A program made the position numbers and the translations under genes. A stretch of DNA of 64,000 nucleotides. It comes from Chlamydiales bacterium (GTDB lineage Bacteria; Chlamydiota; Chlamydiia; Chlamydiales; JAAKFR01). The notes under the pieces were generated by a model that saw only the letters and a program-made list of their open reading frames with translations, had not been told where the DNA came from and did not search any database. This document shows, one piece after another, positions 33,205 through 43,574 of the stretch. The DNA lies in NCBI GenBank assembly GCA_024233495.1, contig JACKPM010000003.1, forward strand, positions 124,001 to 188,000. The letters run 5' to 3'. Position 1 is the stretch's first letter. Each line of letters opens with the position of its first letter.

Positions 33205-33945
33205 TTAGAGAGCCTCATCAAAGTCGAGCATGTCACAGTCGAACATGTCTCCCAAATCAGCGATCTCTTCCATTGGCGCATTTGCTTTCACAACTTCTAC
33301 CTCAAAGATGAGCAAGCTGTTTGGAGGGAGATGTCCTGCAAGACCATACGCTAATTCTGGGTGGATGTAGAGCGTACGCTTTTCTCCCTCATGCATACCT
33401 ACAAGCCCCTTGGCAAAGCCAGGGATGGTTTGCTGGAGGGGGAGGGAAATAGGCTCATCGTCCTCTTGTGAGCTGGCGAAGACAGTGCCATCAATGAGTT
33501 TTCCTTGGTAATGAATAAGAGGAATTGAATCATCTTGCACAACCTCTCCACTTCCTTTCTTTTGGATGCGGTACTGTAGTTGATCATCGAGCTTTGTGAT
33601 GCCCTTCTCGTTTGCATTCTTCTGCAAGAAAGCATTTGCTTCTTCAAGATTTTTCTCAGCATCTTTATTGAACATGTGCTCTTGAATTACATAGATCGCT
33701 TGTTCATACTCCTCTTCAGTCATTGGAGAGGGGCGCCCATGCTTCTCATCTTGAATCCCAGCAATGATTTTCTCTACATCGAGCTCAAAACCAGGGTTGA
33801 CAAGGTGGCGTACAATCAAATGACCGAGTGTTTCGGCAATTTTATTGCGATCAATTTGTTCAAAGGAGAGCTTCTCTTCCGCAGCCAATGGAGACACACA
33901 CAGCGTCGACAAAAGGGCTGTTAGAACAACTGTTTTCAACTTCAT
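33205..33945 (-). CDS. mip: FKBP-type peptidyl-prolyl isomerase, Mip-like
   Basis: Mip is an exported isomerase linked to infectivity in Chlamydia and Legionella. The 246-residue protein has a signal peptide (about residues 1-21), a helical dimerisation part (22-125) and a C-terminal FKBP domain with IHYQGKLIDGTVFASS, PGFAKGLVGMHEGEKRTLYIHPELAYG and LIFEVEVV. The acidic tail (DLGDMFDCDMLDFDEAL) is unusual. Its ATG overlaps the aspS stop by one base (TAATG) behind GGAGG. It corresponds to CT541. Confidence 0.94.
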   Translation of the reverse strand: MKLKTVVLTALLSTLCVSPLAAEEKLSFEQIDRNKIAETLGHLIVRHLVNPGFELDVEKIIAGIQDEKHGRPSPMTEEEYEQAIYVIQEHMFNKDAEKNLEEANAFLQKNANEKGITKLDDQLQYRIQKKGSGEVVQDDSIPLIHYQGKLIDGTVFASSQEDDEPISLPLQQTIPGFAKGLVGMHEGEKRTLYIHPELAYGLAGHLPPNSLLIFEVEVVKANAPMEEIADLGDMFDCDMLDFDEAL

Positions 33946-35681
33946 TACTCTACCTCCACATGTATTTTCAATGCCTCAAGCTGCTCTCCCACTACGGGCG
34001 AAGGAGCATCAGACATCAGGTCACTTGCTCTTTGCGTTTTTGGGAAGGCGATCACATCTCGAATGTTGTCATTCCCTGCTAGGAGCATCACGATTCTGTC
34101 AAAGCCAAGTCCGATTCCCAGACTTGGCGGTGTTCCGTATTGTAGAGCTTCAATGAAAAAACCAAAACGATTTTTTATTGCATTTTCATCAAGTTTCAAG
34201 AGTTCAAAAATCTTTTGTTGCAATGTGTTGTCATGAATCCGCTGCGAACCAGAGCCAAGCTCATAGCCGTTCAAAACGAGGTCATAGGCGCATGAACGCA
34301 CTTTTAAAGGGTCAGAATCGAGCAAAGAAATATCTTCTTCGTGCACCATCGTAAATGGATTGTGCTCACAAGTATACTCTCCCGTTTCTTTGTCAATGCC
34401 CATTAGAGGGAATTCTGTGATCCAGCAAAACTCAAACCCTTTACCAATCAACTTACGCTCTTTTGCTATGTGGCGGCGCAAATGATCTAGTGCTTGGTTA
34501 GTGATCGCATCATCAGCCGCTACAAAAAGAAGAAGGTCGCCCACTTTTGCTTCCATCCGCTCGACCAACTCTTCTTGCACTGCTTTTGGGAAAAACTTCA
34601 CAATGCTTGAGGTGAGTCCCTCTTCAGTTAGCTTCATCCAGGCAAGGCCATGCGCCCCAAACTTGCCTACAAAAGCTGTATAGTCATCGATTTGTCGCCT
34701 AGAGAGCTCGCCACCTCCAGGGACACAAAGCCCCTTGATTGCTCCTGCGCAGTTGAGGAAAACGGAAAACTCGCTCTTTTTTGCAATATCATCAATGCGC
34801 ACAAGAGGCATTCCAAAACGCAGGTCAGGCTTATCCGTTCCATACTTTTCGATCGCCACACTGTATGGCATGCGACGAAACGGCCCTTTCACACAAAAGA
34901 GCTCTTCCATCAGCCCTTCAATAATAGGAAAAAACTGCTCTTCGTTTCCAAAGCTCATCTCCATGTCGATTTGATGAAACTCTGGTTGTCGATCAGCGCG
35001 TAAATCTTCATCTCGAAAAGAGGGGGAGATTTGGAAGTAGCGATCCAAGCCTGAAATCATCAAAAGTTGTTTGAAAATTTGCGGAGATTGTGGAAGAGCA
35101 TAGAAGTTGCCTGGGGCAATGCGTGAAGGCACCAAATAGTCTCGTGCTCCCTCAGGCGTCGACTTGGCCAAGATCGGTGTGCTTACTTCAATGAAATCCT
35201 GACGACTTAAATAGTTACGCGTCTTTTGCATCGCATGGTGACGCACAAGGAGATTCTCCATAATCTCTCCACGCCGAATGTCGAGGTAGCGGTACTTGAG
35301 ACGGAGTTCTTCATTCACATTGATAGAGTCATCACAAATACTAAAGGGGGGAGTTTTTGCCTTCGATAGAATCTCAAGCTTAGCCACTTCCACTTCGATC
35401 GCTCCAGTCTTCAACTTTGGGTTCTCTAACCCATCTCCTCTATGAAGAACAACCCCTTCAATGCGCAATACCCACTCGCTGCGCAGATCGCTTGCGCGCG
35501 TATGGAGCGCCTTATCTTTTTCAGGGCGAAAAACGACTTGTGTGATGCCAAACCGGTCGCGTAGATCGATGAAGATCAGGCCGCCGTGATCACGTCGTCT
35601 GTTTACCCAGCCTGTAAGTGTCACTCGATTGTTCACCATCTCCATGCCAAGTTCATTGCATGTGTGGGTGCGGCTATACAT
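33945..35681 (-). CDS. aspS: Aspartyl-tRNA synthetase
   Basis: The 578-residue protein is a full bacterial-type AspRS: N-terminal anticodon-binding OB fold (VTLTGWVNRRRDHGGLIFIDLRD), class II motif 2 (FRDEDLRADRQPEFHQID), the GAD insertion in the middle and motif 3 (GIGLGFDRIVML). It charges tRNA-Asp, and in organisms that use GatCAB also tRNA-Asn; which applies here cannot be told. It overlaps hisS by eight bases. It corresponds to CT542. Confidence 0.96.
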   Translation of the reverse strand: MYSRTHTCNELGMEMVNNRVTLTGWVNRRRDHGGLIFIDLRDRFGITQVVFRPEKDKALHTRASDLRSEWVLRIEGVVLHRGDGLENPKLKTGAIEVEVAKLEILSKAKTPPFSICDDSINVNEELRLKYRYLDIRRGEIMENLLVRHHAMQKTRNYLSRQDFIEVSTPILAKSTPEGARDYLVPSRIAPGNFYALPQSPQIFKQLLMISGLDRYFQISPSFRDEDLRADRQPEFHQIDMEMSFGNEEQFFPIIEGLMEELFCVKGPFRRMPYSVAIEKYGTDKPDLRFGMPLVRIDDIAKKSEFSVFLNCAGAIKGLCVPGGGELSRRQIDDYTAFVGKFGAHGLAWMKLTEEGLTSSIVKFFPKAVQEELVERMEAKVGDLLLFVAADDAITNQALDHLRRHIAKERKLIGKGFEFCWITEFPLMGIDKETGEYTCEHNPFTMVHEEDISLLDSDPLKVRSCAYDLVLNGYELGSGSQRIHDNTLQQKIFELLKLDENAIKNRFGFFIEALQYGTPPSLGIGLGFDRIVMLLAGNDNIRDVIAFPKTQRASDLMSDAPSPVVGEQLEALKIHVEVE

Positions 35682-36930
35682 CTTTTAACCTCTTTTCCAA
35701 TTTCTCAAAGGTGAGCTTTTCCACCTTTCCAGATTCCATCTCTTTTAGTTCAAAGTTATTTTTTTGGAGCTCCTCTTCGCCAATCACAGCAACAAAACGG
35801 GTGCCGCTGCGATCCGCATAGCGCATCACCTGCTTCAGCTTCTTCCCTGTGAAGTCCATTTCTGCTGCAATGCCTTTTGTGCGCAAGCTTGCCACCTTCT
35901 TGAAGCAGACGCGCTTTGCTTCCTCACCAAGAGGAATTAAAAGAAGAGCAGTTGCTGGCTTCTTAGGAAGGGTCACCCCTTGCGCTAAACACGTTTGGAT
36001 GATGCGCTCAAGTCCTGTGCCAAATCCGAAGGCAGGCAAATCCGCACCCCCGAGCTGCTTCATCAGCCCGTCGTACCGGCCACCACCCCCAATGCTATTT
36101 TGCGCGCCAAGTTCTCCCGCTGTGATCTCAAACACAGTGTTATTGTAGTAGTCAAGACCACGCACAAGCCTTGGATTCACTTCAAAAGGAATGGTAAGCA
36201 AAGACAAGACGCCATCAAAATGCTCTTTGGCAGCGCCTTCCAAAAAGTCCAAAATCGACGGCGCCTCTTCCAAGATCTTCTTATCGTTTGCATTCTTCGA
36301 ATCTAAAATGCGCAAAGGGTTTGTCTCATACCTTTGCTGACTCTCTGTAGAGAGTTCGTTGAAGTGTGGTTTTAAATAAGCTTTGAGGGCGTGTCGAAAC
36401 TTTTTGCGAGTCTCCAGATCGCCGATCGAATTGACATGGAGCGTTAAATTGCGTAAGCCAAGACGTGTGTAAAGTGTATGGAGAAGTTCAATCACCTCAA
36501 CATCCTGAAAAGGGGAACTCACGCCGACCGCCTCAACGCCAAACTGATGGTGCTGCCGGTAGCGCCCTGCCTGCTGCCGTTCGTAACGAAACATGGGGGC
36601 TAAGTAGAAGAGTTTGTGCACACCTTCCAAATGTTTTTCGATAAAGGCGCGCATCACAGGGGCTGTTCCCTCAGGCCTCAACGTCATTGAGCGGTTTGCG
36701 CGATCGTGAAACGTGTACATCTCTTTCGTCACGATATCGGTTGTTGTGCCAATGCCTCGCTGGAAAAGCTCTGTTGTTTCGAAAAGGGGAGTGCGGATTT
36801 CTCGATAGCCAAAAGTGTCTGCGATTTCGCGCACAACACTCTCAACATATCTCCAAAGGTGAGAAGAACGCCACATCTCCTCATCATCGGGTAAAATGTC
36901 AAAAACACCTTTTGGAATTCGATAATTCAT
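35674..36930 (-). CDS. hisS: Histidyl-tRNA synthetase
   Basis: The 418-residue protein starts MNYRIPKGVFDILP and has class II motif 2 (FRYERQQAGRYRQHHQFG), the histidine-binding LVRGLDYYNNTVFE and GGGGRYDGLMKQLGG, motif 3 (FGFGTGLERI) and a C-terminal anticodon-binding domain. It charges tRNA-His. It heads the hisS-aspS-mip-trmL operon, preceded on the same strand by a small membrane protein. It corresponds to CT543. Confidence 0.96.
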   Translation of the reverse strand: MNYRIPKGVFDILPDDEEMWRSSHLWRYVESVVREIADTFGYREIRTPLFETTELFQRGIGTTTDIVTKEMYTFHDRANRSMTLRPEGTAPVMRAFIEKHLEGVHKLFYLAPMFRYERQQAGRYRQHHQFGVEAVGVSSPFQDVEVIELLHTLYTRLGLRNLTLHVNSIGDLETRKKFRHALKAYLKPHFNELSTESQQRYETNPLRILDSKNANDKKILEEAPSILDFLEGAAKEHFDGVLSLLTIPFEVNPRLVRGLDYYNNTVFEITAGELGAQNSIGGGGRYDGLMKQLGGADLPAFGFGTGLERIIQTCLAQGVTLPKKPATALLLIPLGEEAKRVCFKKVASLRTKGIAAEMDFTGKKLKQVMRYADRSGTRFVAVIGEEELQKNNFELKEMESGKVEKLTFEKLEKRLKDV

Positions 36931-36988
36931 CGAGTCAGTCTAACGTGTAAAGAGAATATCTATCAAGCCAGATAGTGAGCTTACGTGA

Positions 36989-37342
36989 CTATATGAGCCC
37001 TTTCTTTGGGGCATCGACATGGGGTTCGATCACTTCGGATGCGGGCATAGTTTGTTCTGCATCGGCCACTTTTTGCATAAGAAAGGTAAGTTGTTGGTGG
37101 ATTTCGTCAAGTTTTTCATGGGAAATAGCAGCGGTGGCAAGGCCGAGCACAAGGCCTAGAGTAAAAGTGGCAAGTAAACCCGCTCCCACCCAAATTGCTA
37201 TCCACTTACGCGGCTTACGCACAGGGGTTATTGGAGGAGAAGGGAGCTTGGGAAGCTCTCTTTTCGTCTCTACCGACTTCTCTTCCGAGAAGAGGCCGAT
37301 CTCATCAAAAAAAGTTTCGAGTTCTTGTTCAGTCAATGACAT
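36989..37342 (-). CDS. Small single-pass membrane protein
   Basis: The 117-residue protein has an acidic N-terminal part (LTEQELETFFDEIGLF), a proline-rich linker (LPKLPSPPITPVRKPRK), one long membrane helix (about residues 47-73) and a helical C-terminal part. It should span the inner membrane with its N-terminus inside. It lies 58 bases upstream of hisS on the same strand and may share its transcript. I do not recognise a family. Confidence 0.75.
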   Translation of the reverse strand: MSLTEQELETFFDEIGLFSEEKSVETKRELPKLPSPPITPVRKPRKWIAIWVGAGLLATFTLGLVLGLATAAISHEKLDEIHQQLTFLMQKVADAEQTMPASEVIEPHVDAPKKGLI

Positions 37343-37461
37343 ATTTTACTTACATTTACCACACGAACAGAGAGAATTCAATAAAAAAACAAAATAAGGC
37401 GGTGATTTTTTCTCTCGATTGTGATATGATGCGACTTTGCAAAATTTTGGAGAGTTAGTTC

Positions 37462-38829
37462 ATGAACATCTCACTCAACTTCATGAAGCCTGCAGAGCAC
37501 GCAGAAGAGATCCAAGATCCAGCACTTGTGCGCAAAAAATACCGTTATTGGCGTATCCGTATTTTCTATACGATGTTCATCGGCTACGTCTTCTACTACT
37601 TCACGCGTAAGAGTTTTACGTTTGCGATGCCTGCCTTGATCAACGACTTAGGTTTTACAAAGTCACAGTTGGGGATTTTAGGAAGCATGCTTTATATCAC
37701 CTACGGTCTAAGTAAGTTTTTCAGCGGCGTGATGTCAGATCAGTCAAATCCACGCTTCTTTATGGCCATTGGGTTGATCATTACTGGTATTGTAAATATT
37801 CTCTTCGGCCTCTCCTCTACCCTCATATTTTTTGCTATTTTCTGGGGACTCAATGGGTGGTTTCAAGGGTGGGGATGGCCGCCTTGTGCACGCCTTCTTA
37901 CGCATTGGTATTCGCAAAAGGAGCGGGGAAAGTGGTGGAGTCTCTGGAGTACCTCACACAATGTAGGCGGTTTCTTAATTCCCATTGTAGTGGGTTTTTG
38001 TGCGCAGTACTTTGGATGGCGTTATGCTATGTTTGTGCCTGGCGTGCTGTGTATTTTGATTGGCTTTTTGCTTATCAATCGTCTACGTGACACCCCGCAA
38101 TCGTTGGGCCTTCCTCCTATTGAGAAGTATAAGCAAGACTATGTGAGTGAGCAGCACAAGGAAGAGGTGTATAAAGAGAAGGAGCTTACAACAAAGCAAA
38201 TTCTTTTTGACTATGTGCTCACCAATAAGTGGCTGTGGATGCTCGCTCTGGCGAGCTTTTTTGTCTATATCGTCCGCATGGCGATCAACGACTGGAGCGC
38301 TCTCTATTTGATTGAGACGAAAGGGTACTCAATGATCAAAGCGAACGGCTGTGTCGCTCTCTTTGAAATTGGAGGGTTAATTGGCATGTTGGTTGCGGGT
38401 TGGCTCTCTGACAAGCTGCATTCAGGAAGGAGAGGGCCAATGAACGTGCTCTTTTCTATTGGAATGTTGGCATCTGTTTTGGTGTTATGGCTCACACCGC
38501 AAGCGAGCGGATGGATTGACTCTGCAACTCTTTTCATGATTGGTTTCTTCCTCTTTGGTCCTCAGATGTTGATTGGGCTTGCAGCGGCAGAGTTGTCGCA
38601 CAAGAAGGCAGCGGGGACTGCGAGTGGCTTTGCGGGTTGGTTTGCCTATTTTGGTGCGGCCTCTGCTGGTTATCCGCTTGGTGCGGTTGCACAAGGCTTT
38701 GGGTGGTCAGGCTACTTCATGATCTTAGCAGCGTGTGGTGTTGTAACAACGCTTCTCTTTGTGCCAATGTGGAATGCACGCGCCGGTAGGAAGGACTCCA
38801 GCGATGAAGAAGCAGTTGCGTCTGCCTAG
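37462..38829 (+). CDS. uhpC: Glucose-6-phosphate transporter (UhpC-like)
   Basis: This 455-residue protein belongs to the organophosphate:phosphate antiporter branch of the major facilitator superfamily. It has about twelve membrane helices, the early FYYFTRKSFTFAMPALI, the inter-helix GVMSDQSNPR loop and GWGWPPCARLLTHWYSQKERG, typical of the UhpC/GlpT group. Chlamydia uses it (CT544) to import host glucose 6-phosphate for energy and glycogen. Together with glgC in this window it supports a sugar-phosphate-to-glycogen route. Confidence 0.93.
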   Translation: MNISLNFMKPAEHAEEIQDPALVRKKYRYWRIRIFYTMFIGYVFYYFTRKSFTFAMPALINDLGFTKSQLGILGSMLYITYGLSKFFSGVMSDQSNPRFFMAIGLIITGIVNILFGLSSTLIFFAIFWGLNGWFQGWGWPPCARLLTHWYSQKERGKWWSLWSTSHNVGGFLIPIVVGFCAQYFGWRYAMFVPGVLCILIGFLLINRLRDTPQSLGLPPIEKYKQDYVSEQHKEEVYKEKELTTKQILFDYVLTNKWLWMLALASFFVYIVRMAINDWSALYLIETKGYSMIKANGCVALFEIGGLIGMLVAGWLSDKLHSGRRGPMNVLFSIGMLASVLVLWLTPQASGWIDSATLFMIGFFLFGPQMLIGLAAAELSHKKAAGTASGFAGWFAYFGAASAGYPLGAVAQGFGWSGYFMILAACGVVTTLLFVPMWNARAGRKDSSDEEAVASA

Positions 38830-38830
38830 A

Positions 38831-38990
38831 CGGTGTTCTCAAATTTTCCCTATTGTTAGTCAGATTTTTTCTGCCAAAATACGCCTGACCAGCTAGGAAG
38901 TATAGTCAAATCGGTTGAAAATTTTACGATGCCATCTATTGGATCTCTTCGTTCACGGAGCTTTACTTTCGTTAGCAAATCTCTCGTCTT
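38831..38990 (+). repeat. Degenerate hairpin repeat, type 2 with type 1 end
   Basis: GGTGTTCTCAAATTTTCCCT, then TGCCAAAATACGCC and GGAAGTA, match the left half of the type 2 element at 48127. A type 1 end (TAGTCAAATCGGTTGAAAATT, from about 38902) follows, and then AGCAAATCTCTCG, which resembles the type 2 right half. It fills the 210-base gap between uhpC and dnaE. It appears to be an old, rearranged copy. Confidence 0.55.
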
Positions 38991-39041
38991 ACTGAGCAAT
39001 CAGTTGGTGACATGCCCTAGCAAATCCGCTATATTGGGCGC

Positions 39042-42000
39042 ATGTGGATTCCACTTCATCTTCACTCGCAGTATTCTATTTTAGATGCGGCTTGCCCTGT
39101 AAAGGGCATTGCAAAGAAGGCGGCAGCATGTGGCATGGAGGCTGTAGCGCTCACTGATCATGGCAACATGCACGGCGCTGTCGACTTCTATAAGGCGTGT
39201 AAGAAAGAGGGGGTGAAGCCGATCATCGGGTGTGAGGTGTACATGGCGCCTCAAAGTCGGCATGAGAAGCGTCGTTTAGGGCCGGGTGTGCGCAATGCCT
39301 ACCACCTTGTCCTTCTCGCAAAGAATGATGAAGGGTACCATAATTTATGCCGTCTCACTTCGATTGGCTATCTTGAGGGCTTCTACTATTTTCCCCGTAT
39401 TGACAAAGAGGTTTTGCAGAAATACTCAGGTGGTCTTATTTGCCTCTCCGCTTGCCTCTCAGGGCAGGTGGCGCAAGCAGCATTGAAGAGTGAGGAGGCA
39501 CTTGAAGAGGAGGTAGCATGGCATCACGACCTTTTTGGCGATGACTACTACCTTGAGATTCAGCGACACAAGATGGATGATTCCGTGTTGCAAGAGACGT
39601 GGCTGAAGCAGGAGTATCAAGATTTTATCGAGAAGCAGGAGCGCGTCAACCATGCAGTGATTGAGATGGCGCGTAAGAGGGGAATTCCTCTTGTGGCGAC
39701 GAATGACACGCACTATTTGGAGCCAGAGGATTGGCAGGCACACGAGATTTTGCTCAATGTGCAGTCAGGTGAACCTGTCGAAATTTGGGAACGCGATAGC
39801 ATGGGTAATCCCACCTTTCGTGTTCCCAATCCAAAGAGGCGCGTTTACGCAACTCGGGAGCTCTACTTCAAGACACCAGAGCAGATGGCACAACTCTTTG
39901 CAGATATCCCTGAAGCAATCTCGAACACCGTTGAAGTGGCGCAAAAGTGCACTGTGAAGCTTGACTTCGACACAAAGCACTACCCTGTCTATGTCCCTCC
40001 CGATCTTAGAGAGAAAAAATACACGACCCAGGAGCGCTCAAAAGCGTCAGAGGCATATCTTTGGAAACTTTGCGAAGAAGGGATTCCAAAGCGGTATACA
40101 AAGGAGCGGTTGGAGCACGCTGGTGGCATAGAGGTGGTAAAAAAGCGCCTCAACCATGAGTTCCAAAATATTGCTAAGATGGGGATGTGTGACTATCTCC
40201 TTATCGTATGGGACTTCATCAACTGGGCGAAGCGTAATGGCATCCCTGTTGGCCCAGGTCGGGGATCGGGAGCGGGCTCCATTGTCCTCTATTTGATCGG
40301 CATCACCGACATTGAGCCGCTGCGTTTTGGTCTTTTCTTCGAGCGTTTCATCAACCCGGAAAGAATTTCTTACCCTGATATTGACGTCGATATTTGCATG
40401 TGGGGCAGGAGCGATGTGATTGACTATACTGTACGCACCTACGGCAAAGATAACGTAGCGCAGATCATCACCTTTGGCACGATGAAGGCGAAGATGGCGA
40501 TCAAAGATGTGGGGCGTGTGCTCTCAGTTCCTCTTTCAAAAGTGAACCAAATTGCGAAGTTTGTGCCAGAAGATCCCAACATGACGATCGACAAGGCACT
40601 TGAAATCGATATTGACCTTTACAAGATTTATGAGAGCGATTCGGATGCGAAGCGGGTGATCGATTTAGCGCGCAAACTTGAAGGGTCGATCCGCAATACA
40701 GGGATTCATGCGGCTGGACTCATCGTGAGTGGAGAGCCGCTCACCGAACACATTCCAGTTTGCCATGCGAAAGATTCAGAGATGGCGGCGACGCAATACT
40801 CGATGAAGCCAGTGGAAGCTGTAGGGATGTTAAAGATCGACTTCCTCGGACTCAAAACGTTGACCAGCATCAAAATTTGTGTTGAGGCAATTGCCAAGAA
40901 GACGGGTAGGATGATCGATTGGGTCAACCTTCCCCTTGAAGATGCAAAGACGTTCCAGCTTTTGAAGCAAGGGAAGACCCTTGGTATCTTTCAGATGGAA
41001 TCAGGTGGCATGCAAGAGCTTGCACGTCAATTGGGGCCCGATAAATTTGAAGAGATCATGGCGATTGGCGCGCTTTACCGTCCAGGCCCTATGGATATGA
41101 TTCCGTCGTTTATTGCACGGAAGCACGGCAAAGAGCCGATCGACTCCGACCATCCGCTCATGGAACCAATTTTGGCAGAGACGTATGGCATCATGGTCTA
41201 CCAAGAGCAGGTGATGCAGATTGCGCAGAAGCTCGCTGGCTACAGCTTGGGTGAGGGTGATGTCTTGCGCAAGGCGATGGGAAAAAAAGATGCTGAGCAG
41301 ATGGCAAAAGAGCGGGAGAAGTTCCGCACAGGGTGTATTGACAACGGCATCGATGACGAGATCGCAACGAAGATCTTTGACAAGATGGAGAAGTTTGCTG
41401 CATATGGCTTCAACAAGTCGCACGCTGCAGCGTACGGTTTCATCACCTATATTACTGCCTTCCTAAAAGCGAATTATCCAGGGGAGTGGATGGCCGCACT
41501 CATGACGTGCGACCGCGATGATATCTCCAAGGTGGCGAAATTCATCCGCGAAGGGCAGGCACTGAATCTCGACATCCTCCCCCCAGATGTGAATGAGGCG
41601 GGAAAAGAGTTTGTGGCCACAGAGACAGGGATTCGTTTCGCCATGACAGGAATTAAAGGTGTGGGTGAGGGAGTCGTTGAGGCAATCCTTGAAGAGAGAG
41701 AAAAAAATGGCCCCTTTATTACCTTCTTCAACTTCTTTGAGCGCATCGATTTGAAGCGTGTTGGAAAAAAAGCAATTGAGTGTCTTGTTGAGGCGGGCTC
41801 CTTTGACTTCACTGGATGGAGTCGTGATGAACTTTGTCTAAGCATTGAAGAGATGTATGACGTAGCTGCAAAAGAGCAAAAAGAGAAGGCTTCTGGTGTG
41901 ATGACTCTCTTTAATCTCATTGGAGAGGGGACTGAGAAGCGGTTTGCTGAACCTCCCAAAGTGACGAAGCCAACGCACAAAGGGGAGATCCTTACCAGGG

Positions 42001-42689
42001 AGAAAGAGTTGCTCGGCTTCTTCTTGACAGGGCATCCGATGGACGCTTTTCGCTCTATTATCAAGCGCCTCTCCTGCATTCCACTCAATCAATTAGAAGA
42101 GCTTGAACATAACGCTATCTTGCGAGCTGCCTTCATCGTTGAATCTGTCCAAGTGCGCATTTCATCAAAGAAGCAGCAGAAATTTGCCATCTTGCGCATC
42201 AGCGATGGAATGGAGTCGTATGAGCTGCCAATTTGGCCAGATCTCTATGAGCAAAAGAGTCACCTTCTTGACGAAAACCAACTTCTCTATGCTGTGTTGC
42301 AAGTAGATAGGCGAGAGGAGTCGATGCGGCTTAGCTGCCGCTGGCTAGATGACCTCACGCAGGTGAACGAGGCAATGATTGAGGCATGTGATACGGCATT
42401 TGATGGAGCCAAACTCCGTATCCAGCGCTCTGAAATGCTCCAACAGAAAAAGACCACGACACAGGAGGAGAAGGTGGAAACGATCACACTGAAAATGGAC
42501 TTGACACGCACCCGCTTGAGCCACATCTTAAAACTTAAAAAGCTTTTGCTTGAACATAGCGGCGATCTCCCCATTTTGTTGCACTTCCATATTGAGGGGA
42601 AAAGCGAGGGAACACTTCACTTCAACGAACTAAAAGTGAAAAGCTCCATCAAAACGGCTCTTAAATCACTTCCCATTACGGTTGGATAA
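39042..42689 (+). CDS. dnaE: DNA polymerase III alpha subunit
   Basis: The 1215-residue replicative polymerase begins with a PHP domain (PLHLHSQYSILD, LTDHGNMHGAV) and has the polymerase active site with the aspartates of PDIDVDI and of KIDFLGLKTL. A helix-hairpin-helix, an OB fold and a C-terminal tau-binding part follow. Length is slightly above E. coli DnaE (1160). It corresponds to CT545. The end overlaps the convergent CT546 homologue by 14 bases. Confidence 0.97.
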   Translation: MWIPLHLHSQYSILDAACPVKGIAKKAAACGMEAVALTDHGNMHGAVDFYKACKKEGVKPIIGCEVYMAPQSRHEKRRLGPGVRNAYHLVLLAKNDEGYHNLCRLTSIGYLEGFYYFPRIDKEVLQKYSGGLICLSACLSGQVAQAALKSEEALEEEVAWHHDLFGDDYYLEIQRHKMDDSVLQETWLKQEYQDFIEKQERVNHAVIEMARKRGIPLVATNDTHYLEPEDWQAHEILLNVQSGEPVEIWERDSMGNPTFRVPNPKRRVYATRELYFKTPEQMAQLFADIPEAISNTVEVAQKCTVKLDFDTKHYPVYVPPDLREKKYTTQERSKASEAYLWKLCEEGIPKRYTKERLEHAGGIEVVKKRLNHEFQNIAKMGMCDYLLIVWDFINWAKRNGIPVGPGRGSGAGSIVLYLIGITDIEPLRFGLFFERFINPERISYPDIDVDICMWGRSDVIDYTVRTYGKDNVAQIITFGTMKAKMAIKDVGRVLSVPLSKVNQIAKFVPEDPNMTIDKALEIDIDLYKIYESDSDAKRVIDLARKLEGSIRNTGIHAAGLIVSGEPLTEHIPVCHAKDSEMAATQYSMKPVEAVGMLKIDFLGLKTLTSIKICVEAIAKKTGRMIDWVNLPLEDAKTFQLLKQGKTLGIFQMESGGMQELARQLGPDKFEEIMAIGALYRPGPMDMIPSFIARKHGKEPIDSDHPLMEPILAETYGIMVYQEQVMQIAQKLAGYSLGEGDVLRKAMGKKDAEQMAKEREKFRTGCIDNGIDDEIATKIFDKMEKFAAYGFNKSHAAAYGFITYITAFLKANYPGEWMAALMTCDRDDISKVAKFIREGQALNLDILPPDVNEAGKEFVATETGIRFAMTGIKGVGEGVVEAILEEREKNGPFITFFNFFERIDLKRVGKKAIECLVEAGSFDFTGWSRDELCLSIEEMYDVAAKEQKEKASGVMTLFNLIGEGTEKRFAEPPKVTKPTHKGEILTREKELLGFFLTGHPMDAFRSIIKRLSCIPLNQLEELEHNAILRAAFIVESVQVRISSKKQQKFAILRISDGMESYELPIWPDLYEQKSHLLDENQLLYAVLQVDRREESMRLSCRWLDDLTQVNEAMIEACDTAFDGAKLRIQRSEMLQQKKTTTQEEKVETITLKMDLTRTRLSHILKLKKLLLEHSGDLPILLHFHIEGKSEGTLHFNELKVKSSIKTALKSLPITVG

Positions 42690-43509
42690 ATGCCTCGCCG
42701 TTGAGTGCATTCCAGTAGGTTGTGCGTACACTCCCATCAGGGTTTTGAATCGAGATTTCATACACAGGCAAAAAGACTTGCTGCATTTTGCGGATCGCAA
42801 AGTTGTTGCCAAATGCAATGTCAGTCAAGTTGCGGATCTGTGAGACGCTGTACCGTTTTTTCATTTTCACCGCTGATTTTGTTGGTTGTGTCACAAGAGG
42901 CTCTGCCAAAATCGTAATAGGAACAGATTCTATTTGAGGGTTTTGCAGGTGGATGCGGAACTTGTTTCCTGCTGAGACGATTAGCTTCTTGTCGCGGCAG
43001 CTTCCCACCCATTTGTCTACAATCTCAGGCTCAACTTTAAATTTTTTATAGAGTTGCTCTCGATCGATTGAGCTCCCCATCTCGAGAATTGCTCTTAGTA
43101 CCTTAAAATCATTTCGCCCTGCATGGGAAAGGAGGCAATCTTCAAAACCGTGGCTCCGCTCCCATGTAGAGGTATTGAGCACCATTTCACCGTCATAGAG
43201 TCCCCAAAGTAGCATTCCCTCTTCAGTGAAAATTTGATCGCGCGAAAACTTCATGTCCATCAAGAGATAGGGATAGAAGATGAGTTTGGGCTCGAGATAG
43301 TTATACCCTTTTCCCTTCAGAAGTTGACTCCGGTGCCGCTTCATGATCTCATCAGCGCCAAAACGCACCTCTAGCGTGTGGAAGGTGCTAGAATGCACCT
43401 TCTCTTCAATAAAATCTTGAATGATGGGAAAACGTTCCCACACAAACCACCCACCAGCTGCGAGGGCACCTAAAACAACAAGGGAAAAAAGAAATCTGAT
43501 CATAATCAT
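42676..43509 (-). CDS. Conserved chlamydial envelope protein, CT546 homologue
   Basis: The 277-residue protein starts MIMIRFLFSLVVLGALAAGGWFVW, an N-terminal anchor or signal peptide; either of the two ATGs may be used. The rest is soluble, with a winged-helix-like middle (SSIDREQLYKKFKVEPEIVDKWV) and a conserved-looking end (PVYEISIQNPDGSVRTTYWNAL). Position between dnaE and the CT547 homologue matches CT546. The function is unknown. Confidence 0.83.
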   Translation of the reverse strand: MIMIRFLFSLVVLGALAAGGWFVWERFPIIQDFIEEKVHSSTFHTLEVRFGADEIMKRHRSQLLKGKGYNYLEPKLIFYPYLLMDMKFSRDQIFTEEGMLLWGLYDGEMVLNTSTWERSHGFEDCLLSHAGRNDFKVLRAILEMGSSIDREQLYKKFKVEPEIVDKWVGSCRDKKLIVSAGNKFRIHLQNPQIESVPITILAEPLVTQPTKSAVKMKKRYSVSQIRNLTDIAFGNNFAIRKMQQVFLPVYEISIQNPDGSVRTTYWNALNGEAFIQP

Positions 43510-43574
43510 AATTATACATACCCCCTCCTTTTGTTCTAGACAAATGAGTGATCGGGCAGGTATGCTCGTTGCTC

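Noticed and set aside
41474..42088. 204-codon minus-strand frame opposite dnaE
   Set aside because: It lies within the conserved polymerase gene; its serine- and arginine-rich content is what the complementary strand of this codon usage gives.
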